Below are positions 24,773 through 35,870 of a stretch of 64,000 nt of DNA, piece by piece (position 1 is the first letter of the stretch; every line of letters starts with the position of its first letter). Position numbers and translations under genes: made by a program. Below the pieces are notes generated by a model. The model made no database searches, had not been told where the DNA came from, and saw only the letters and a list, made by a program, of their open reading frames with translations. Source of the DNA: Cervus elaphus (Eukaryota > Chordata > Mammalia > Artiodactyla > Cervidae); assembly GCF_910594005.1 (NCBI RefSeq), contig NC_057825.1, positions 44,051,037-44,115,036 of the forward strand, given 5' to 3'.

Positions 24773-24821
24773 CTTTTTGTTGTTCTCTTTAATGTCTTGA
24801 GGATTCAGAGACTTGTAGTCA
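24773..24821 (-). CDS. EHBP1: EHBP1 49-nt exon, middle of CH domain
   Basis: This very short exon supplies the last base of the Ile codon begun upstream, then 16 codons reading DYKSLNPQDIKENNKK, the loop and helix following the RPDLIDY motif of CH domains. The acceptor is ttttctccctcag and the donor is AAG|GTAAGA. It enters with one base needed to finish a codon and leaves in phase 0, so it pairs only with the 179-nt exon: the two together are 228 nt and in frame, while skipping either alone shifts the frame. It is too short to appear as an open reading frame and was found by looking for the residues missing between its neighbours. Confidence 0.95.
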
Positions 24822-25398
24822 CTGAGGGAGAAAATGGCACAGTAGGTACATACAGTAATTGATAAAAACAGCTGTTTTTACAACAAACTGAATCTTAAAA
24901 TCTGACGTTCAGTAACACCAAAGAGTAACTAGCAATTTCACAGCAATTCAATCAACAAAACTAACAGAGTGGAAAATTAAGGAAATAAATAAATAAAAAC
25001 AGTGATTACAAGTTCCAATGCCTGAAGCTTTCCATCTAAAAGAGAAGTTAAGGCAGGGGACCAGAGACTAGTCTTGACAACCAAATTCATCATGAGGTAA
25101 TTCTTTGTTGTCAGTATATAAACAGCTACAAGCTTATTTGTCTCATTTTAATATTTACACAGTTTTCATAGTAACTTAGAGTCTGTTTTTTATATGAGAT
25201 TAAGGAAAAAAAATAAGCTCTTTTGAAAACAGAAAAAATTGTTTTTAAGCTTCAAGAAGGAACAACTTTTCTGAGATATGGGTAATAAAAAAAATCAAGT
25301 ATTTCAGGACACATGACAAGAAATTATTTTATGCTATTTTTTTTAAAAGAACTATTATTAGCAAAATAGTTACAGGAATGGAAAGTTTTTCTACTTAC
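24822..25398 (-). other. EHBP1: EHBP1 short intron inside the CH domain
   Basis: A 577-nt intron that splits an Ile codon (phase 2). No repeat was recognised; it is AT-rich with A- and T-runs. Confidence 0.92.
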
Positions 25399-25577
25399 AT
25401 TAAATCTGGTCTAAAGTGATGTAATATTGCACAAAAAGATAAACCATTCCTCCATGATGTAGTAAAATTGGTGATTTTCACTCCCCGATAGTTTTTTGTA
25501 ACTTCTTTGCACCATACAAGTAACGACTGACTGGCATTCGGCTTTCGTCCCAAAACAGGACTCGGTATAGGACTCGG
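25399..25577 (-). CDS. EHBP1: EHBP1 exon encoding start of CH domain
   Basis: This 179-nt internal exon encodes 59 residues plus two bases of the next codon. It opens with a proline/serine-rich stretch (PSPIPSPVLGRKP), then enters the calponin-homology domain with SLLVWCKEVT and the hallmark [24 protein letters not shown], the core CH helices. The acceptor is a pyrimidine run ending ctag and the donor is GTAAGT; the exon starts in phase 0 and ends after two bases of an Ile codon completed by the next exon. EHBP1 is known to link EHD ATPases and Rab8/Rab10 to cortical actin in endocytic recycling and GLUT4 trafficking, and the CH domain is the actin-linked part. The preceding exon is not in the window, so more than 38 kb of intron lies on its 5' side. 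The identification is from recognition of the protein sequence and is strong. Confidence 0.95.
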
Positions 25578-26050
25578 CTAGAAAAAACGAAAAGAGGAAA
25601 ACATGCAAATAATTTACTGGAAAATGAAAATTAACATTAATTGACCTAACCTGATCTTTTGAATACTTTGATGTCAGTTTAGGTGCTTCAAAACTGTCAC
25701 TTCAAGACAACTGTAACCTTTAAGAAAGGAGACATGAATCTTAAGCTATTATCTTCAGCTGAAGCCTATGGTGTCTGCCTGACAGAGAGATAGATATGCA
25801 AGATTTCAACCTTATACGTAAGAACAGGCCAAGAGCTACACCGATGGAAATATTAAAGTATTTAAATACTTAAGGCTAAATATCTATATAACTCTCACAT
25901 CCTAAAAAAAATTTTCCCCCCAGTGCAACCATGTACAAATGTAGTTCCTTTCTGAGTAGATCAAAAATAATGTATTTTGAAGTCTAACTGTAGCATAAAT
26001 TGCTAGTAATGGAGAGATAAAAATAATAGTTTTATAAAATACAGTAGTCA

Positions 26051-26161
26051 GGAATTCCCTGGTTAGGACTTGGAGCTTTCATTGCAGGTACCCGGTTCAT
26101 TCCCTGGTCAGGGAACTAAGATCCCACAAGCCACAAGGAGAGGCCAAAAAAAAAAAAAAAA
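26051..26161 (+). mobile_element. CHR-type short SINE
   Basis: gaattccctggttaggactt … ccctggtcagggaactaaga … ending in a run of about 20 A. TSD aaaatacagtagtca (26036-26050) and aaaatacagtaatca (26162-26176). Confidence 0.92.
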
Positions 26162-26179
26162 AAAATACAGTAATCATAT

Positions 26180-26669
26180 TCAAAAGCAGAGACATTACTT
26201 TTTCAACAAAGGTCTGTCTAATCAAGGCTATGATTTTTCTAGTGGTCATGTATGGATGTGAGAGTTGGGCTATAAAGAAAGCTTAGTGCCGAAGAACTGA
26301 TGCTTTTGAACTGTGGTGTTGGAGAAGACTCTTGAGAGTCCCTTGGACTGTAAGGAGATCCAACCAGTCCATCCTAAAGGAAATCAGTCCTAGGTGTTCA
26401 TTGGCAGGACTGATGTTGAAGCTGAAACTCCAGTATTTTGGCCACCTGATGCGAAGAGCTGACTCACTGAAAACACCCTGATGTTGGGAAAGATTGAAGG
26501 CAGGAGGAGAAGGGGATGACAGAGGATGAGATGGTTAGAAGGCGTCGCCAACTCAATGGACATGAGTTTGGGTAAACTCCAGGAGTTGGTGATGGACAGG
26601 GAGGCCTGGCATGCTGAGGTTCATGGGGTCACAAAGAGTCGGACATGACTGAGCAACTGAACTGAACTG
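26180..26669 (+). mobile_element. BovB LINE 3' fragment
   Basis: Starts in the reverse-transcriptase C-terminal region (aaagcagagacattacttt) and ends gagcaactgaactgaactga. A short candidate TSD, aatcatat, occurs at 26172-26179 and 26670-26677. Confidence 0.92.
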
Positions 26670-27064
26670 AATCATATACATTTTAGTGGAGTGATAACCA
26701 TATTTAAACCTATTTCTTACCTAGACTTAATGATGGCAAAACAGATTTAGAGTTATTACAGACATCAGGGGTTGGTAGCAATAGCACACATTAGTATGCA
26801 ATTTGGATTTGCTCAAAACATCTTCTAATTAGTGATGACTACTTTGAATATTATTAGGTCAGAAAGATGCATGGGAGTATGAAGAAGTGCGTTTTAAATC
26901 TTAAGCATTTACTTGGTCTTCCCCTCTTGTTCAGATACTTAAAACAACAATGATGACAACAAAACAAAGACCCACAATAAGATTTTTATCCTAAGCTTTT
27001 ATTATTCTTAAAACAATGTCATTTTCTTTTACTGGTAACAATCGCATTTTGTGATGGTAACTTT

Positions 27065-28349
27065 TGTACTCATCTCACATACTAACAAAGGAATGCTCAA
27101 AATTCTCCAAGCAAGGCTTCAACAGTACATGAACCATGAACTTCAAGATGTTCAAGCTGGATTTTAAAAAGGCAAAGGAACCAGAGATCAAGTTGCCAAC
27201 ATTCATTGGATCACAGAAAAAGAGAGAGTTTCAGAAAAACATCTACTTCTGCTTTATTGACTATGCCAAAGCCTTTGTGTGGAACACAACAAACTATGGA
27301 AAATTCTGAAAGAGATGGGAATGCTAGACCACCTTACCTGCCTCCTGACAAATCTGTATGAAGGTCAAGAAGCAACAGTTAGAACTGTACACGGAACAAC
27401 AAATTGGTTCCAAATTGGGAAAGGAGTACATCAAGGCTGTATATTGCCACCCTGCTTATTTAACTTATATGCTGACTGCAACATGTGAAATGGCAGGCTG
27501 GATGAAGCACAAGCTGGAATCAAGATTGCCAGGAGAAATATCAATAACCTCAGATATGCAGAAGACACCATCCTTATGGCAGAAAGTGCAGAGGAACTAA
27601 TAAGCCTCTTGATGAAAGAAGAGAGTGAAAAGGCTGGCTTAAAACTTAACATTCAAAAAACTAGGATCATGGCCTCCAGTCCCATCACTTCATGGCAAAT
27701 AGATGGGGAAACAATGGAAACAGTGACACACTTTATTTTCTTGGGCTCCAAATCACTGCAGATGGTGACTGCAGCCAGGAAATTAAAGGCACTTGCTCCT
27801 TGGAAGTAAAGCTATGACAAACCTAGACAGTATATTAAAAAGCAGAGACATTACTTTGCTAACAAAGGTCCATCTAGTCAAAGCTATGATTTTTCCAACA
27901 GTCATATATGGATGTGAGAGTTGGACCATAAAAAAAGCTGAGCGCCGAAGGAGTGATGCTTTTAAACTGTGCTGTTGGGGAAGACTCTTGAAAGTCCCTT
28001 GGACTGCAAGGAGATCAAACCAGTCAATCCTAAAGGAAATCAGTGCTGAATATTCACTGGAAGGACTGATGCTGAAACTGAAGCTCTAATACTTTGGCCA
28101 CCTGATGGGAAGAACTGACTCACTGGAAAAGACCCTGATACTGGAAAAGATTGAAGGCAGGAGGAGAAGGGGACGACAGAGGATGAGATGGTTGGATGGC
28201 ATCACTGACTCGACAGACATGAGTTTGAGCAAGCTCCAGGAGTTGGTGATGGACAGGGAAGCCTGGCGTGCTGCAGTCCATGGGATCACAAAGGGTGGAC
28301 ATGACTTAGCAACCGAACTGACTGACTGAACTGAGCAACTGAACTGAAT
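27065..28349 (+). mobile_element. BovB LINE, 5'-truncated
   Basis: About 1.3 kb from the middle of the reverse transcriptase to the 3' end. The frame is broken several times; the YADD position (27555) reads YAED. TSD tgatggtaacttt at 27052-27064 and 28350-28362. Confidence 0.94.
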
Positions 28350-28386
28350 TGATGGTAACTTTGGAGGTTAATATAATTGAAAATGA

Positions 28387-28745
28387 AGAATTAATGCTTT
28401 GAACTGTGGTGCTGGAGAAGACTCTTGAGAGTCCCTTGGACTGCAAGGAGATCCAACCAGTCAATCCTAAAGGAAATCAGAATATTCATTGGAAGGACTG
28501 ATGCTATACTTTGGCTACCTGATGGGAAGAACTGACTCACTGGAAAAGACCCTGATGCTGGGAAAGATTGAAGTCAAGAGGAGAAGGGGACAAGAGAGGA
28601 TGAGATGGTTGGATGGCATCACCGACTCGATGGACATGAGTTTGAGTAATCTCCAGGATTTGGTGATGGACAGGGAAGCTTGGCATGCTGCATTCCATGG
28701 GGTCGCAAAGAGTTGGACATCACTGAGCGACTGAACTGAACTGAT
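28387..28745 (+). mobile_element. BovB LINE 3' fragment
   Basis: Third BovB piece in the same orientation, from aatgctttgaactgtggtgc to gagcgactgaactgaactga, with small internal deletions near 28480 and 28505. Confidence 0.92.
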
Positions 28746-29066
28746 AAAACTACTAAAACTTTCTGGACTTTAAATATTGCTAGCAAGAGTGCTGGCTATA
28801 GAGGTAAATAAAAGCCTTATAAAATAAGGTGAAAGGAGAACAACTATTTACCTCAATATCATTTGAGTTTAATAAGGAAAACACTCTTGCCACACAGCTT
28901 ACTTAAGAAAGGCAAATGATGCCCCCATTTGACAAAAGGATGTTAATGCTAAACAATTAAAATCATCAACCTCACAAAATTAAGATTTGTATATTTACTG
29001 CTCCTGTGAGAAGACTAGTAAGAAACATGAAGGATGTAATTTCTTACATTTTATTAACCATCTGAT
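28746..29066. other. Unique intronic DNA
   Basis: No repeat recognised. Confidence 0.5.
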
Positions 29067-29288
29067 TGTGTGCATGCTAAGTCACTTTAGTCATGTTCAG
29101 CTCTTTGTGATCCTATGGACTATAGCCCACCAACCTCCTCTGTCCATGGGATTCTCCAGAGAAGAATACTTGAGGGGTTGCCATTTTCTCCTCCAGGGGA
29201 TCTTCCCAACTCAGGGATCAAACCCATGTCTCTTACCTCTCCTGCATTGGCCAGTGGGTTCTTTACCACTTGCCCCACCTGGGAAGCC
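29067..29288 (-). mobile_element. Bov-tA SINE
   Basis: Antisense Bov-A unit (gctaagtcactttagtcatg…) and tRNA head (ccacctgggaagccc). No clean TSD. Confidence 0.9.
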
Positions 29289-29523
29289 CAACTATCTAGA
29301 TAACAAATTGTTATATGTGTATCTAGCAAAGCATGGTTCTTTAAATAATCACCCATACAAAGTCAATGCTGAAAAATTTCCAGGTCATAAAAATCAACAA
29401 ATTTGGGTCAGCTCTACTTAATATGAAGAAGTAAATAAAAACAGTATTCCCAATCTACGATGGCATTTACTTTAGAATAAATGATAGCTCTTTTAACTTA
29501 TCTAGCTTATATTAAAATGAACT

Positions 29524-29637
29524 TTTTTATTCTTTCTTGCAATGCAAGGCATGTGGAATTTCCCTGACTAGGGATGGAACACATGCCCCCTGCAGTGGAA
29601 GCGTGGAGCCTTAACCATTAGACCACTGAGGAAGTCC
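29524..29637 (-). mobile_element. CHR-type short SINE
   Basis: ggcatgtggaatttccctga … ctgcagtggaagcgtggagc … accactgaggaagtcc. TSD taaaatgaact at 29513-29523 and 29638-29648. Confidence 0.9.
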
Positions 29638-29814
29638 TAAAATGAACTATGAAATATCATTTTAACCTAAAAGTGACTCCTCACTGTGACTTTTAAATTC
29701 CTCTAGTCACTTAACCTGAAACAATGAAGAATGGACTGTGAATGAGTCAGGGAATCAATGAACTAGGCACAAATACATTTTTAAAAAGATTTTCTATTAT
29801 TTTAAAGATTGCCT

Positions 29815-29945
29815 TTATTAAAATGGATACATATATATGTATGGCCGAATCCCTTCACTATTCACCTGAAACTATCACAACACTGTTAACTGGCTATACC
29901 CCAATAAAAATATCTTTTTTAGTGTTAACATAAAAATAAAAGAAG
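29815..29945 (+). mobile_element. L1 3'-terminal segment
   Basis: tatatgtatggccgaatccc, tcacctgaaactatcacaac and ggctataccccaataaaaat are the bovine L1 3' terminus. Confidence 0.8.
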
Positions 29946-30050
29946 AAAAAAATGTTTTTTCTAGCTCAAATTATACTGTTAAGGTATTGATTCATTCCAA
30001 GCATAGTTAGTATGCCCACAGGCCAGATAATCTGCAACTATCATTACACT

Positions 30051-30269
30051 GGGGCTTCCCAGGTGGCTCAGTGGTAAAGAATCTACCTGATTCTTTATGC
30101 AGAGAACACAGGTTTGATCCCTTGGTCAGAAAGATTCCCAGGAATAGAAAATGGCTACCCCCTCTAGTATTCTTGCCTGGGAAATCCCATGGACAGAGGA
30201 ACCTGGCAGGCTACCATTCATGGGTCTAAAGAGTTGGACATGAGTTGGCAGCTGAGCATACACACACAC
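30051..30269 (+). mobile_element. Bov-tA SINE
   Basis: tRNA head ggggcttcccaggtggctca and one Bov-A unit, with an (AC)n tail. Flanked by atcattacact at 30040-30050 and 30270-30280. Confidence 0.94.
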
Positions 30270-30280
30270 ATCATTACACT

Positions 30281-30557
30281 GCTGCTGCTGCTGCTAAGTC
30301 GCTTCAGTCGTGTCCGACTCTGTGCGACCCCACAGACGGCAGCCCACCAGGCTCCCCCATCCCTGGGATTCTCCAAGCAAGAACACTTGGAGTGGGTTGC
30401 CATCTCCTTCTCCAATGCATGAAAGTGAAAAGTGAAAGTGAATTCGCTCAGTCGTGTCCGACTCTTTGCGACCCCATGGACTGCAGCCTACCAGGCTCCT
30501 CCATCCATGGAATTTTCCAGGCAAGAGTACTGGAGTGGGGTGCCACTGCCTTCTCTC
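30281..30557 (-). mobile_element. BovA2 SINE abutting Bov-tA
   Basis: Two antisense Bov-A units with a gctgctgctgctgctaag tail. Its flanks are the same 11-mer atcattacact (30270-30280 and 30558-30568). Confidence 0.95.
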
Positions 30558-30568
30558 ATCATTACACT

Positions 30569-31030
30569 GCTTACTTCTAATCATCAATAGCATGTACATA
30601 AGTAAAGTACTAGATGTCATCGTCACCGTGCTGTAATCTAGAGTAGCTTTTCATACTTAAAAATTGAGGAAAATCTACCATGTCATTATAATTATGAATG
30701 TATCCTTGTTTCTAAGCACACTCAACATGAAAAGGCTACAAGAACTAAAGTAAACTGGATTTATTCTAACACAGAACCCTTGTATTAAAACATCTCACAG
30801 GGAGGCTTACTGCACTTTCAAGAAAAGGAAATCATACATAATTGAAGAAACTGATGAAATTATAAGCCCTATAAAATGGTAATGTTGGTTGCAGGAAAAG
30901 AAAGCTGACATAGAGTCACTGATGAGTCATCAACTTCAGAAGTACTGACTTTTCTTCTAATATTTTGCAGAGGTTAATAAATAATCAAATCATTTCAAAA
31001 TCTTGGTACTTGTCTCATAGTGCCTCAAGA
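30569..31030. other. Unique intronic DNA
   Basis: No repeat recognised. Confidence 0.5.
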
Positions 31031-31228
31031 GGGCTTCCCTGATGGCTCAGACAGTAAAGAATCTGCCTGCAATGTGGGAGATCCAAGTTTGATCCCAGGG
31101 TCAGAAAGATCTCCTGGAGAAGGGAATGGCTACCCACTCCAGTATTTTTGCCTGGAGAATTCCATGGACTGAGAATCCTGGTGGGCTAGAGTCCATGTGG
31201 TCACAGAGTCAGACATGACTAACACTTT
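31031..31228 (+). mobile_element. Bov-tA SINE
   Basis: gggcttccctgatggctcag … gaatctgcctgcaatgtggg … cagacatgactaacactttc. Complete head and body. Confidence 0.92.
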
Positions 31229-31239
31229 CATAGTAGCAA

Positions 31240-31750
31240 GATCAACCTCCCCAGCCTCTCACCCATTATGCTCATTACCACTCTTTACCTTGATCACTTT
31301 GAACCAAATTGACCTCTTAGCTGTTCCCTGGATACCCCAGGCATGGTTCCACCTTAGTACCTTTACACAGATTATTACAGTTACACAGTATATACTGTAA
31401 ACTCCAATTACAACCATTTCTATCAGGCATTTTTTATCCCCCCAACCCCCACCCCCATCTAATAATGCAACCCATCTCCACTGCCCAACACCAGCCCTGC
31501 ACTCATGACCTTTCTTTCTTTGCTCTAATCTTTCCATAGTAGTTATCATCTTCTTAGGGTTCATAAACTTTATTTTGGTCATTACCAAAATGCACTTAAT
31601 GGTTATACTTATTGCTTATTACTTGTCCATTTTCACAAATAAAAGGGCTATGAGGGCAGGGATTTTAGTTTGTCTTATTTTTTAACCTATCGCAGAACAG
31701 TTCCTGGCATATAGTAGGCACTCAGTAAATACAGTTAAATGAATCAATGC
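31240..31750 (+). mobile_element. L2 LINE 3' end
   Basis: ctatgagggcagggatttta, ttcctggcatatagtaggca and ctcagtaaatacagttaaat match the L2 3' terminus; the earlier part is weaker. Confidence 0.75.
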
Positions 31751-32274
31751 ACCCAAAACACTTTAGCACAAAGCATGGCACATAGTAACTATTTGATAAA
31801 TGTTAACCCCAATTATTATTACTACCATTGACACATTATCACTATTTGAATTCCTATTTTTGAGGGTCTTTTGGAAATTTTAAAGGCTACATAAATTCTT
31901 CAAGACACTGGAGAAATTTTTTGCAAACAATGCTTTAACTAGAAGGTAATATTGATACTCTATGTGCAAAATGGGGTACTTGGAATTTCTGACAATCTTT
32001 TTTATGGGTTTAGTGAAAAAAAAAGAAGCTATGAGTGACTTTGTAATTTACTGTTTTCCAAAGAAAAGAAGAACCCAACTATTTAAAAGTTCTTTTTTGT
32101 ATTTTTGCAATGACCAGATGTATCAGAAGGCATTTCTATTTAACATGTTGGGAAAGTAAAGTGCAGATTTTACAGCTGACTTTTTTTATGCACTGAGAAA
32201 GGAAATATCTAAAAACCATTCAAATGATAATGTTATGATAAGAATGATGAGAGTCTGCACAATTAAGTGATCCT
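31751..32274. other. Mostly unique DNA with MIR/L2-like trace
   Basis: agcatggcacatagtaacta (about 31773) is a MIR- or L2-type tail; nothing else recognised. Confidence 0.45.
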
Positions 32275-32285
32275 CCCAGTTCTCT

Positions 32286-32471
32286 TGACTTGCCCAGTGG
32301 CTCAGAGGTAAAGAATCTGCCTGCAATGCAGATGTGGGTTCGATCCCTGGGCTTGGCAACCCACTCCAGTATTCTAGCCTGGAGAATCCCATGGGCAGAG
32401 AAGCCTGGCGGGCTACGGTCACAGGGTCTCAAAGAGTCGGACACAACTGAAGCACGCACTGAGCACGCACA
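32286..32471 (+). mobile_element. Bov-tA SINE, internally deleted
   Basis: Head and Bov-A unit present, but about 30 bp between ccctgg and gcaacccactcc is missing. TSD cccagttctct at 32275-32285 and 32472-32482. Confidence 0.92.
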
Positions 32472-32817
32472 CCCAGTTCTCTCTCAGTCAAGCCACTTTG
32501 TGGATAAAATTGCATCATCTCAGTTTTACTGAGAACTACAGTTAGATGTCAAGCATCATGATTATAAAGGCAATTTAAAGTGGTGAGAGTAGAAAGGAAC
32601 AGGGACTTGAAACCAGTTTGACTTGGCAGTTCTACGTTCTAATATAGATAATATATTATTTCTGTTAACATAGCATATTACACAGAGTATTAAAGATAGT
32701 AAGGCCACCTAATTATTCTTGCTAACAACAGAAACAGGATCTCTTTAAGGAAATCTAGTCAAATAACTTGTTACAAATTTCCTAAAATTCAATAGCTGTA
32801 AAAAATTTGCACAAGTA

Positions 32818-32970
32818 GAAGGGGGCGACAGAGGATGAGATGGTTGGATGGCATCACTGACTCAATGGACATGAGTTTGAGCAAATTCTGGGAGACGGTG
32901 AAGGACAAGGAAGCCTGGCATACTGCAATCCATGGGGTCTCAAAGAATCGGACACGGCTTTATGACTGAA
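32818..32970 (+). mobile_element. BovB LINE 3' end fragment
   Basis: gggggcgacagaggatgaga … tcaaagaatcggacacggct, ending in an A-run. Confidence 0.85.
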
Positions 32971-33220
32971 AAAAAACAAGGAATTTCAATTCCACTTTTT
33001 TCTACTCTACCCCTCTGATTATGACTGCTTTCTCTTTCGCTGTTTCTCCTTCTTCCACTGATACAAGCATATATTCCTCTAGGTATTGCTCTAAGTAGTT
33101 TTCTCTCTCCACACTTTGAGTTGATTCACTCCCAGGATTCCAACCATCACTTCCATGCAGATAATTCCCAAATAGACATTTATAGCTCAAACTATCTCAA
33201 GCTGGCATTTCCAGCTGGCC

Positions 33221-33424
33221 GGGCTTCCCTCCTGGCTTAGAGGGTAAAGTGTCTGCCTGCAATGCGGGAGACCCGGGTTCGATCCCTGGGTAGGGAAGAT
33301 CCCCTGGAGAAGGCAATGGCACTCCACTCCAATACTCTTGCCTGGAAAACCCCATGGACGGAGGAGCCTGGTGGACTACAGTCCATGGGGTCACAAAGAG
33401 TTGGACATGACTGAGTGACAACAC
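33221..33424 (+). mobile_element. Bov-tA SINE
   Basis: gggcttccctcctggcttag through gttggacatgactgagtgac; close to consensus, so relatively young. No clear TSD. Confidence 0.92.
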
Positions 33425-33681
33425 ATAGACAAACATCCTTCCTGCAACATAAAATTCAAACTCAATATGTCCCAAAACAAAATTATACTTTTCCCTTATA
33501 ACCTGCTTCATTTTCATTATATCTGCAAAGTATATAACAATTAAATTGTCCCAATCATCTAGACTCTTAATCTCAGAATCAGCTTTGAACTCTTCCTTCA
33601 CCTATCATCCTTTACTAGTTAATTCATGGCCAATTTTTATCGTACTGTTGTAACATTTTTGCCATTTATCTTCTTTTGCCT

Positions 33682-33959
33682 GCTGCTGCTGCTGCTGCTA
33701 AGTCACTTCAGTCGTGTCCAACTCTGTGCGACCGCATAGACAGAAACCCACCAGGCTCCGCCATCCCTGGGATTCTCCAGGCAAGAACACTGGAGTGGGT
33801 TGCCATTTCCTTCTCCAATGCATGAAAGTGAAAAGTGAAAGTGAAGTCGCTCAGTCGTGTCCGACTCTTAGCGATCCCATGGACTGCAGCCTACCAGGCT
33901 CCTCCATCCATGGGATTTTCCAGGCAAGAGTACCGGAGTGGGGTGCCATTGCCTTCTCC
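33682..33959 (-). mobile_element. BovA2 SINE
   Basis: Two antisense Bov-A units with five CTG repeats at the left. TSD ttcttttgcct at 33671-33681 and 33960-33970. Confidence 0.95.
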
Positions 33960-34087
33960 TTCTTTTGCCTAGGTTATTGCAAAATCTTCCTAATAGGTTT
34001 TCCTTTTTCCAAATTCTCCCTTTTCTGATCCACTGCCATAGAAACAATTTAAAAATGCAGGTTGAAGTCTCTAATGGCTCTCAAAAA

Positions 34088-34282
34088 GTGTAAAGCGAAA
34101 GTCGCTCAGCTGTGTCTGACTCTCTGTGACCCCATGGACTATACACTCCATGGAATTCTCCAGGCGAGAATACTGGAGTAGGTAGCCTTTCCCTTCTCCA
34201 GGGGATCTTCCAACCCAGGGATCGAACCCAGGTCTCCCACACGGCAAGCGGATTCTTTACCTGCTGAGCTACCAGGGAAGCC
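34088..34282 (-). mobile_element. Bov-tA SINE
   Basis: gcgaaagtcgctcagctgtg through gctgagctaccagggaagcc. TSD not clear. Confidence 0.92.
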
Positions 34283-34679
34283 CTCAAGAACATACAAACA
34301 TGATATCAAAATACTGAGCATTGAACAGCAAACTCTTTCAATGTTTCTACCCTCTAGATAACTCATTATTCTCTAAAATCATTATGCTTTTCTGCCTAGC
34401 TCCCAGATCCCCCACTTCCAGTCTTTGATCATATAGATTGTCACCCAACTGTGAATATCCTCTGTCCTAAGTATAGCTACTACAATTCCACCCCACTTTC
34501 AAGATCAAGTTCAACTGTCATTGCCAACATGAACTCTCATTCCAACTCCTAGTTAGCAGGAGCACTTTTTAAATGTTCCTTTGACTCTTTATGTCTCTTT
34601 TATAATATTTTTACTACAATATATTCAGTTCTTCATTCTACAAAAAGACCAACTTTTCATTTACTCTTAAAGTATATTC

Positions 34680-34872
34680 TGAGAGCCTACTATGTCCCAT
34701 ATGCAATGTTAAAATCTATACATGGAATAGTTCATTTAATCTCACAGCTCCTCTGAGATAGTATCGTTACTTCCAATTTCAGTTGAGGAAACTGACATTA
34801 CACATCTAGAATTGGAGGAGTTACGATCTATACTAAGGTGTTCCCATTCCAGAACCTGTTCTCTTAAGCAAC
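34680..34872 (-). mobile_element. MIR SINE
   Basis: Antisense MIR: gagcctactatgtcccatat, ttcatttaatctcacagctc, cagttgaggaaactgaca. Confidence 0.8.
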
Positions 34873-35744
34873 ATAAATTTCACACTTTGAGATAGAACAG
34901 TTTTAGGACCTCAATAAAAACTGTCAGCTTTTTGAGACTAGTGATTGCCTCAGTCAACTTAACTTTTTCAGAACTTAGTTCACAGGCCATTGTATACTAA
35001 ATTAATTGATTTTTAAAAAGGTTTTCGACCCAGGAGAAACCTAGGAGTATTCTATTAATAAAACCCTTTGCCCAGCCTCTTGGATTTTAGATTACTGGTT
35101 GGAACTAGAACTAGAACTAAGTATACAACAATGAGATACACACTACCATTGCTGAAGCTGCAGAAATTTTGGTCTGCCTACTAGGGATTCTGGGGAATCT
35201 TCTCTCAGCTGTAAATTATTGCAAATGGCTGAGGGAACTTTGGATAAATTTAACATTTGGTAAGCCCAAAACAACAGCAGGGATGAGAACAAGAATACTT
35301 GTATTAATACTGTTCCCATTGTTTCAAAGTGTTTTTATTTAAATAACTTCATTTTATTCTCATAGTAAAACTGAAAGTTCAGCTTTGTTATTCTACTACC
35401 AGACAATCAGAAAGATTATTCTGTAATAAAATCATATTAAGAGGTACTTTTGTTTACATGAAAGTAGGACTAACATTTGAACACATTTTAAAAAATCTGA
35501 ACAAATCTTAGACAACTTTACACAACCTTCTAAGAAATGTCCAAGCCAAGACCTGGACTGACCAGAAAACCAGAGGGAGTGAGACTCTCAGTTCTCCTTT
35601 CTTAATCACTGATCTGGAAGAGTGGGCGAAGAGGTAGAACTGCACCTTTGGTAGACTCCCAAATAGCAATATGACCCCCTCCACCCTCAAAAGTAGAAAA
35701 AACAAAACAATAAAGATAAGAGCACTAAAATACATCATATAACA
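34873..35744. other. Unique intronic DNA
   Basis: No repeat recognised. Confidence 0.5.
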
Positions 35745-35870
35745 TGGAATATAGCCAATATTTTATAATTATAAATGGCATAAAACCTTTAAAAATTATG
35801 AATCACTATGTTGTACACCTAAAACTTATATAATATTGTACAGCAACTAGCCTCAATAAAAATGAAAGCA
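35745..35870 (+). mobile_element. L1 3'-terminal segment
   Basis: gaatatagccaatattttat … cactatgttgtacacctaaa … aatattgtacagcaactagc. Confidence 0.8.

Larger units (their letters stand above)
32990..34640 (+). mobile_element. L2 remnant broken by three SINEs
   Basis: Weak matches to L2: attcccaaatagacatttat, tctcagaatcagctttgaac, ctaggttattgcaaaatctt and cctaataggttttccttttt. Continuity across the three inserted SINEs is inferred. Confidence 0.55.

Noticed and set aside
26281..28745. Repeated block considered as a segmental gene duplication
   Set aside because: All copies are BovB 3' ends with at least one own TSD.
30255..30557. Direct repeats considered as a CRISPR-like or satellite array
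   Set aside because: The periodicity comes from two Bov-A units and their shared target site; there are no regular spacers.
33002..33190. Glu-rich minus-strand frame considered as an upstream EHBP1 exon
   Set aside because: No match to the NPF-rich region and no consensus splice sites at fitting positions; it overlaps an L2-like remnant.
33197..33601. 134-codon minus-strand open frame
   Set aside because: Most of it is antisense Bov-tA; the rest matches no EHBP1 exon.
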